From NCBI GenBank assembly GCA_030813035.1, contig JAUSTV010000006.1: DNA of 64,000 bases; one strand, written 5' to 3'. Position 1 is the first letter of the stretch. Every line of letters starts with the position of its first letter. The DNA comes from Bacillus_BA fengqiuensis (GTDB lineage: Bacteria; Bacillota; Bacilli; Bacillales; Bacillaceae_H). The notes under the pieces are model-generated. The model saw only the letters and a list, made by a program, of their open reading frames with translations. It made no database searches and had not been told where the DNA came from. The position numbers were made by a program, and so were the translations under genes. Below are positions 59,043 through 64,000 of this stretch, one piece after another.

Positions 59043-59150
59043 ATGCATCAGCAGGAAGAGAAGCAGGAACAGTCCCAACAGTTTGAATGGATCGATGAAT
59101 ATCCAAGCATTTTAGAAAGTATTAACGACTATTACGGTACATGTAAATGA
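59043..59150 (+). CDS. Short acidic peptide, unknown
   Basis: A 35-residue peptide (MHQQEEKQEQSQQFEWIDEY.. ending YYGTCK) with a good ribosome site (AAAAGGAGAGGATTTT) and a terminator straight after its stop. Gln/Glu-rich, no family recognised. Confidence 0.6.
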   Translation: MHQQEEKQEQSQQFEWIDEYPSILESINDYYGTCK

Positions 59151-59184
59151 TGAAAACACGGATATTTTTATCCGTGTTTTCATC
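59150..59184 (+). terminator. Terminator TGAAAACACGGATA/TATCCGTGTTTTCA
   Basis: A 14-bp perfect stem with T residues. Confidence 0.85.
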
Positions 59185-59289
59185 GTTTATTGGAAGAAAT
59201 AAAACATTGCAAATTTTCAAGTCTTTTATACCTTCATGGAAGGCGTTGTGTGGTAAAATAAAAATCAAATGGGAAAGGGTGTGACATCC

Positions 59290-60039
59290 GTGGAGCCGGC
59301 TATTGCCCAACTTCAACAATGGATCAATCAAGCTAAAACAATTACTTTTTTTACGGGCGCGGGTATCAGTACGGAATCCGGTATTCCTGATTTTCGTTCT
59401 CAAAATGGTCTATATAAACAAAACATGAGCTTTGCTGACGTAGTGTCTCGTCCTTTTTTTGAGAGACGCCCAAAAGAGTTTTGGCCATTATTCAAAGAGA
59501 TTTTTCGTATTAAAATGCTTCACCAGTATAAACCGAATCCCGGTCATGAGTTTATCGCTTCAATGGAAAAAAACGGGAAGGAAACATATGTGATTACACA
59601 AAATATTGATGGACTTCATCAGGATGCGGGAAGCTCTCGTGTATATGAAATTCATGGGACGATTAAATCAGCTCGTTGTCCAAAATGTCAGGCCTCTTAT
59701 GATTTGGCTTATTTAAATGAGCAGGAGCTGCCCCGTTGTCAAACGATCACAAGAAACGGAAATGAATGCCATTTCATTTTAAAGCCGAATGTCGTATTGT
59801 TTGGCGACAGCATTCATCATTTTGAGGAGGCGGCAGAGGCTGCCATCAATAGTGATTTATTTATCGTAATGGGTTCATCTCTGGAAGTAACGCCCATTAA
59901 TCAAATCCCGCTGTTTGTGCGTAAACAAGGAACCATTCCTATGGTCATCATTAATCGGGATGCAACCCATTTTGACCATCTTTTTGATCTGGTGATTTCT
60001 GACTCAATCGGACATACGGTATCAAAGTTGCAGACCTGA
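59290..60039 (+). CDS. srtN: Sirtuin-family NAD-dependent protein deacylase
   Basis: A 249-residue SIR2 protein. NAD-binding FFTGAGISTESGIPDFRS, catalytic His in YEIHGTIKSARC, TQNIDGLHQDAG, and a zinc site CPKC ... RNGNEC (the four Cys at ~130-165). The substrate pocket carries no extra Tyr/Arg succinyl motif that I can confirm. GTG 59290 is eight bases after GAAAGGGTG; ATG 59269 would place that site inside the gene. Confidence 0.93.
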   Translation: MEPAIAQLQQWINQAKTITFFTGAGISTESGIPDFRSQNGLYKQNMSFADVVSRPFFERRPKEFWPLFKEIFRIKMLHQYKPNPGHEFIASMEKNGKETYVITQNIDGLHQDAGSSRVYEIHGTIKSARCPKCQASYDLAYLNEQELPRCQTITRNGNECHFILKPNVVLFGDSIHHFEEAAEAAINSDLFIVMGSSLEVTPINQIPLFVRKQGTIPMVIINRDATHFDHLFDLVISDSIGHTVSKLQT

Positions 60040-60125
60040 TGAAATTCAAGCAAATACATTAAAAATAAGATATAATAGATTGTTGCAAAACATCTTTGAA
60101 TTTTCGGTAAGAAGGGGAAGTGCTT

Positions 60126-61169
60126 GTGTGGTTTCAGAAAAATAAGAAATGGATTTTCCTTATTATTGTTGGCGCGTTGCTCGCATGGTTTTTACCGTAC
60201 AGCATGCCGTTAGTACTGGGGTTATTTACAGCCCTCTTGCTCGATGGAGCGGTAAAGTTTTTTGAAGACCGCTTCAGTTGGAAACGGGTATATGCGGTCA
60301 CCATGACATTTTGCATGTTTTTGGCGGCAATCGGTTTGCTGTTTTATTTTGTCATCGTCATGCTCATTGACCAAATCGTCCTTTTTTCCAAGCGTGTTCC
60401 TGAATGGGTCAGGAACTTTAATGTTGAACCGATTAAAGAGTATCTTTTCCAATGGCAGAAATTATCGGATAATTTGCCTCCCGAAGTGGTAAATTCAATC
60501 GAATCATCCATTGATTCATCCAAACAAGCACTCATTCAATTTGCTTCTAACGTGGCAGAACTAACATTGAATTTGTTGGCGACTGTTCCCACGTTCATGA
60601 TTGAGCTGATCATCTACTTCATCGCTTTGTTCTTGTTCAGCCTGGAACTGCCGTCATTAAAGCGTAAAGCGACTAGTTTTCTTACTGATAAAACGAAGGC
60701 GAAAGTGGAGCTTATCATGCGGCAATTAGGCCGTGCCGGAATCGGCTTTTTGAAAGCACAGTTTTTACTGAGCTTTATCACATATATGATTTCCTTCATT
60801 GGATTATCAATCATCGGTGTCAAGTATGTTGCCATCATTTCTCTTATTATTGTCATTGTTGATTTGCTGCCTATTTTAGGGACAGGCTCTGCACTTGTTC
60901 CATGGGCTGTTTTCATGATCATAAACGGAGACAGTAAAACAGGTATTGGTTTGATCATCTTATTTGTCGTGATTACTGTAGTAAGAAGGGTAATCGAACC
61001 GAAAGTGCTTTCTCAGAACTTGGGAATTTCGCCGCTCGCTTCCCTTATCAGCATCTATTTAGGATTTAAAATGCTTGGGGTTATCGGTTTGATTGCAGGA
61101 CCGGCTCTTGTAATTGTGATTGAGACGATTATTCGAGCGAATATTTTAAAACTCAACTTTAAAATATAG
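60126..61169 (+). CDS. AI-2E family (YtvI/PerM-like) permease
   Basis: A 347-residue membrane protein with about eight helices and the family's central hydrophilic helix region (FLTDKTKAKVELIMRQLGRAGIGFLKAQ) and C-terminal EPKVLSQNLGISPLASLISIYLG. Members export small molecules or sodium; some are sporulation proteins. GTG 60126 is eight bases after AAGGGG; GTG 60120 is possible. Confidence 0.88.
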   Translation: MWFQKNKKWIFLIIVGALLAWFLPYSMPLVLGLFTALLLDGAVKFFEDRFSWKRVYAVTMTFCMFLAAIGLLFYFVIVMLIDQIVLFSKRVPEWVRNFNVEPIKEYLFQWQKLSDNLPPEVVNSIESSIDSSKQALIQFASNVAELTLNLLATVPTFMIELIIYFIALFLFSLELPSLKRKATSFLTDKTKAKVELIMRQLGRAGIGFLKAQFLLSFITYMISFIGLSIIGVKYVAIISLIIVIVDLLPILGTGSALVPWAVFMIINGDSKTGIGLIILFVVITVVRRVIEPKVLSQNLGISPLASLISIYLGFKMLGVIGLIAGPALVIVIETIIRANILKLNFKI

Positions 61170-61322
61170 AGGATGACTCCAAAGGTATAAAAAACATACC
61201 TTCGGAGTCATCCTCCTGAAAAAGACCCGTCATGTGAATCCAGTGAAATCCAGGATTCAGTGACGGGTCTTTTCAGTAAAAAATCATTTTTGCGGCCTGG
61301 TTCAGATTTATGGGGCAACGCC
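61169..61322. repeat. Paired-hairpin repeat, copy 13 (A-B-C)
   Basis: A hairpin GAGGATGACTCCAAAGGTA / TACCTTCGGAGTCATCCTC (starting on the permease stop codon), B hairpin GAAAAAGACCCGTCAT ... TGACGGGTCTTTTC (61218-61274), tail C (AGTAAAAAATCATTTTTGCGG ... TATGGGGCAACG). The rest of 61323-61586 shows no supported gene. Confidence 0.88.
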
Positions 61323-61586
61323 GTACAGGTTATGTGTCAAATCAGTTCTGCCTTCTGTTTGAAGATAGCAAATCGGCTTTTTCTATGAAGGGAAGAATCT
61401 GCCTGCTATTAAGCAAAGCTCAACGTATAACGTCACAGTTTGGTGCATAGTTTGTAATAAGGGAAACTTCTATCTGTACGTCGAAAACGGGATAAAGGAG
61501 AAATGGCCATGAGAAATGATTTTTCAGGAAAGGGCCTCCAATTAAAAGAAGAAAGGACCCTTTTCATGTGAGAAAGGAATGCCTCC

Positions 61587-61823
61587 ATGCGGACATTTAT
61601 GATTCGTCTTAGTCTTTTTTTCGTTGGGATATTGTTTCAATCTGTGGCAGCGCTGGATTTAATGTTTGAATTAAACTTGGTACCTATTCATACAAGAACA
61701 GCGGAGCATTATGCGCAAGCCTTTGCGGTCAGAATGCCGTTCATTTTATTTACAATCGGATTTGCCTTCATTATTTTTAGTTTTTATTTTCCGAATTTTG
61801 AAAAAAATAAAGGGCGTTTTTAA
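61587..61823 (+). CDS. Small two-pass membrane protein
   Basis: A 78-residue protein with two hydrophobic segments (MIRLSLFFVGILFQSVAALDLM; MPFILFTIGFAFIIFSFYF). ATG 61587 follows GAAAGGAATGCCTCC. No family recognised. Confidence 0.65.
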   Translation: MRTFMIRLSLFFVGILFQSVAALDLMFELNLVPIHTRTAEHYAQAFAVRMPFILFTIGFAFIIFSFYFPNFEKNKGRF

Positions 61824-61910
61824 AAACGGACAACCAAAACGATTGACTGTATGCTTTGAAGCGATTTAAAATAGAAATAAGAAACAACCATGAGGTGATA
61901 CAATGGGGCA

Positions 61911-62321
61911 GTGTACAAAATTGGTGAGTTAGCTTCAGCGGCCAATGTTTCAAAGCGCACGATTGATTACTATACAAAGCTAGGGTTGCTGCAAGCAAAA
62001 CGTTCCCCGTCCAATTACCGGTACTATTCGGAAGAAGCATTAGAGGATTTGAAGTTCATTGAAAATTGCAAGAAGCTTCATATGCCGTTGGATGAGATTC
62101 GAAAAAAAATTGAATTGGTTAAAAGCCAGCATGTAGAGGAAGAAGAAATGCTGGATCAAGCAAAAGTCATTGCTAAGCATCTGGAACATTTAAATCAAGA
62201 ACTTTCGGGATTCATGCCCATTGTGGAAAAGTTGGACGATGACCAAAAGCGCCTCTTGTCCACACAATTATCGAACCAAAGCATGTCGCTTATTCAATCA
62301 TTGCTTGTACTCTTAATTTGA
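61911..62321 (+). CDS. MerR family transcriptional regulator
   Basis: A 136-residue MerR protein: winged helix-turn-helix YKIGELASAANVSKRTIDYYTKLGLL.., then RYYSEEALEDLKFIENCKKLHMPLDEI and a coiled-coil effector region with no Cys metal motif. GTG 61911 is the only plausible in-frame start. An ATG at 61903, ideally placed after GAGGTG, is out of frame by one base and soon stops, hinting at a recent indel or sequencing error near GGGG. It may control the CNNM gene downstream (inference). Confidence 0.8.
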   Translation: MYKIGELASAANVSKRTIDYYTKLGLLQAKRSPSNYRYYSEEALEDLKFIENCKKLHMPLDEIRKKIELVKSQHVEEEEMLDQAKVIAKHLEHLNQELSGFMPIVEKLDDDQKRLLSTQLSNQSMSLIQSLLVLLI

Positions 62322-62452
62322 TAGAATCAAGGCTTAATATGAACGTGTGTCACAGAACAAAGGTTAGATGAAGGTAAACAGAATAAATACACAATAACTA
62401 ACTTTTTTAGGAGGTGACTCCTTACTCGTTTTGTGCGAGCTAAGGAACTTTT

Positions 62453-63811
62453 TTGGACATATTTAACTTGGTTTTAGTGGCGATTTTAATTGCCTTAACC
62501 GCCTTTTTCGTCGCGTCAGAATTTGCGATCGTAAAGATTCGCAGTTCTCGCATTGATCAGTTGATTGCAGAAGGAAGCAAGAATGCACGTGCTGCCAAAA
62601 TAGTCATCACGAACTTGGATGAGTATTTATCGGCATGTCAGCTTGGAATTACAATCACTGCATTAGGATTAGGTTGGTTGGGAGAGCCGACAGTGGAACG
62701 ATTACTTCATCCGCTTTTTGAAAAACTTTCCCTTTCTGACTCAGTTGCCAGTCTTCTATCATTTGGAATCGCATTTGCATCCATCACATTTCTTCATGTT
62801 GTCATTGGAGAATTGGCGCCTAAAACATTAGCGATCCAAAAAACAGAGCGAGTGAGCTTGTTATTCGCGCCGCCGTTGATTGTCTTTTATAAAATCATGT
62901 TTCCATTCATTTGGGCGCTTAACGGATCAGCACGTTTAGTGACAGGTGTGTTCGGACTTAAACCAGTATCTGAACATGAATTGGCTCACTCAGAAGAAGA
63001 ATTACGCATCATTTTATCAGAAAGCTACAAAAGCGGGGAGATTAATCAATCCGAGTTTAAATATGTAAATAAAATCTTTGAATTCGATGATCGTATCGCA
63101 AAAGAAATCATGGTTCCGCGTACAGAGCTTGTTTCCTTTTCAAAAGAAGATACACTTCAAGGTGTATTGGATATCGTAAGGGAAGAAAAATACACGCGCT
63201 ATCCGATTGTGGATGGAGATAAGGACCATATTATCGGGATGGTCAATATGAAGGAAGTGTTCACGGACTTCGTATTTGATGAAAAGCAGGAAGAATTAAA
63301 GCTCGAAGAATATATCCGTCCGGTCATTCAAGTGATTGAATCCATCCCGATTCATGATCTGCTGCTAAAGATGCAAAAAGAGCGAATTCATATGGCGATT
63401 TTAGTGGATGAGTACGGCGGAACAGCGGGATTAGTTACGGTGGAGGATATTTTAGAAGAGATTGTAGGGGAAATTCGTGATGAGTTCGATGCCGATGAAC
63501 GCCCGCTTGTTCAAAAAATTAAAGATGATCACTATATTCTCGATGCCAAAGTATTGGTTGGTGAAGTGAATGACTTATTGGGGACAGAGATTGATGATAC
63601 GGATGTAGATACCATTGGCGGTTGGTTGTTGACCGAAAACTATGATATTAAAAAAGGCCAAATGGTTTCGTTCGATTCATATCAATTTAAAGTATCCGAG
63701 ATGGAAGGCCATCATATTCAATATGTGGAAATCACAAAAAAAAGAGAATTAGTGGAAGGACATGAATCGGTTGCGAAAGTGAATTTAAAGCAATCAGAAG
63801 TGTCTGCCTAA
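62453..63811 (+). CDS. CNNM/CorC (hemolysin C) family membrane protein, paralogue 2
   Basis: A 452-residue paralogue of the protein at 43009-44358: CNNM domain (FFVASEFAIVKIRSSRIDQLI; VVIGELAPKTLAIQ), CBS pair (VPRTELVSFSK; LVDEYGGTAGLVTVEDILEEIVG) and CorC_HlyC domain (DTIGGWLLTENYD). TTG 62453 is seven bases after TAAGGA. A second, stronger site AGGAGGTG lies 40 bases upstream within a short palindrome GGAGGTGACTCC, so the leader may be regulatory. The ion transported is unknown. Confidence 0.9.
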   Translation: MDIFNLVLVAILIALTAFFVASEFAIVKIRSSRIDQLIAEGSKNARAAKIVITNLDEYLSACQLGITITALGLGWLGEPTVERLLHPLFEKLSLSDSVASLLSFGIAFASITFLHVVIGELAPKTLAIQKTERVSLLFAPPLIVFYKIMFPFIWALNGSARLVTGVFGLKPVSEHELAHSEEELRIILSESYKSGEINQSEFKYVNKIFEFDDRIAKEIMVPRTELVSFSKEDTLQGVLDIVREEKYTRYPIVDGDKDHIIGMVNMKEVFTDFVFDEKQEELKLEEYIRPVIQVIESIPIHDLLLKMQKERIHMAILVDEYGGTAGLVTVEDILEEIVGEIRDEFDADERPLVQKIKDDHYILDAKVLVGEVNDLLGTEIDDTDVDTIGGWLLTENYDIKKGQMVSFDSYQFKVSEMEGHHIQYVEITKKRELVEGHESVAKVNLKQSEVSA

Positions 63812-63812
63812 C

Positions 63813-63843
63813 AAAAAAGAGCTCCCGAAAGGAGCTCTTTTTG
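63813..63843 (+). terminator. Terminator after CNNM paralogue 2
   Basis: AAAAAGAGCTCC-CGAAA-GGAGCTCTTTTTG. Confidence 0.9.
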
Positions 63844-63893
63844 TTTGGAATTTTTCATATAATAGTGAAAAAAACAATAAGGGGAGAGGAAAA

Positions 63894-64000
63894 GTGCATT
63901 TAACAAATTCCCAATCAGTATCAAAACAGGAGAAGTATAAAAAACATATTCATGATCAAATCTCCACCCATTTTTCTATGGATGAAATGATTAAACAAGT
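63894..64000 (+). CDS. Partial gene running off the right edge
   Basis: GTG 63894 follows AAGGGGAGAGGAAAA. The 35 visible residues (MHLTNSQSVSKQEKYKKHI.. DEMIKQV) are hydrophilic and too few for identification. Confidence 0.6.
   Translation, partial: MHLTNSQSVSKQEKYKKHIHDQISTHFSMDEMIKQ

Noticed and set aside
3757..61322. The dispersed hairpins as a CRISPR array
   Set aside because: Copies are kilobases apart, in both orientations, without regular spacers or cas genes.

Overview
The window looks like chromosomal DNA of an endospore-forming Bacillaceae bacterium of moderate GC. The signs are purine-rich AGGAGG-type ribosome binding sites, frequent TTG/GTG starts, and sporulation genes (cotJABC, spo0M, a gamma-type SASP-like gene, a YjcZ-type peptide). 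Gene order follows Bacillus subtilis blocks: bsaA/ypgQ/ypgR, brxA, ypiP, ypjP, thyA-dfrA-plsC, ilvA-ypmP-ypmQ-ypmR-ypmS, and yokU-kamA/yozE/yodN/yozD/yodM/yodL/deoD. No rRNA, tRNA, CRISPR array, prophage or complete insertion sequence was seen.

Layout. 1-8.2 kb: thiol peroxidase, HD phosphohydrolase, ABC-F ATPase, YpgR, a polysaccharide deacetylase, bacilliredoxin and a YpiP methyltransferase. 8.2-17.7 kb: YpjP, a secreted lethal-factor-like metalloprotease, the cotJ operon, purU, an intron-split thyA with dfrA and plsC, and ilvA. 18-30 kb: two sporulation-type histidine kinases, SCO1, SGNH lipase and YpmS, a DUF4397 protein, small membrane proteins, a CPBP protease and a YodQ-like M20 protein. 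30-42 kb: MscL, lysine aminomutase, D-amino acid aminotransferase, an acyltransferase, the yod block, and an operon of a Ser/His/Lys-rich peptide, a Hanks-type kinase and Spo0M. 42-64 kb: deoD, two CNNM/CorC paralogues, RodA, azoreductase under a probable MhqR operator, EIIA-Glc, a MifM-like sensor with YidC2, a class F sortase with an MPKTG-bearing DUF4397 protein, a CAP-domain protein, a PCYCGC lipoprotein, a sirtuin, an AI-2E family permease and a MerR regulator.

Most notable. (1) thyA is interrupted after Arg166 by a 335-nt group I intron of T4 td type that keeps only 21 codons of a GIY-YIG endonuclease gene. (2) A 94-codon membrane peptide gene precedes yidC2; its 3' end can pair with the yidC2 ribosome binding site, the same logic as the B. 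subtilis MifM arrest sensor. (3) A CotG-like peptide, a Hanks kinase and Spo0M form a tight operon. (4) A family of paired hairpins with covarying stems occurs about 13 times, nearly always at gene ends. (5) Two MITEs with 8-bp target duplications sit exactly on stop codons, and a deleted third copy is present.

Functional themes are folate/thymidylate and purine metabolism, thiol and quinone stress, cell envelope and protein insertion, and sporulation. All calls come from reading the sequence; no database search was run.
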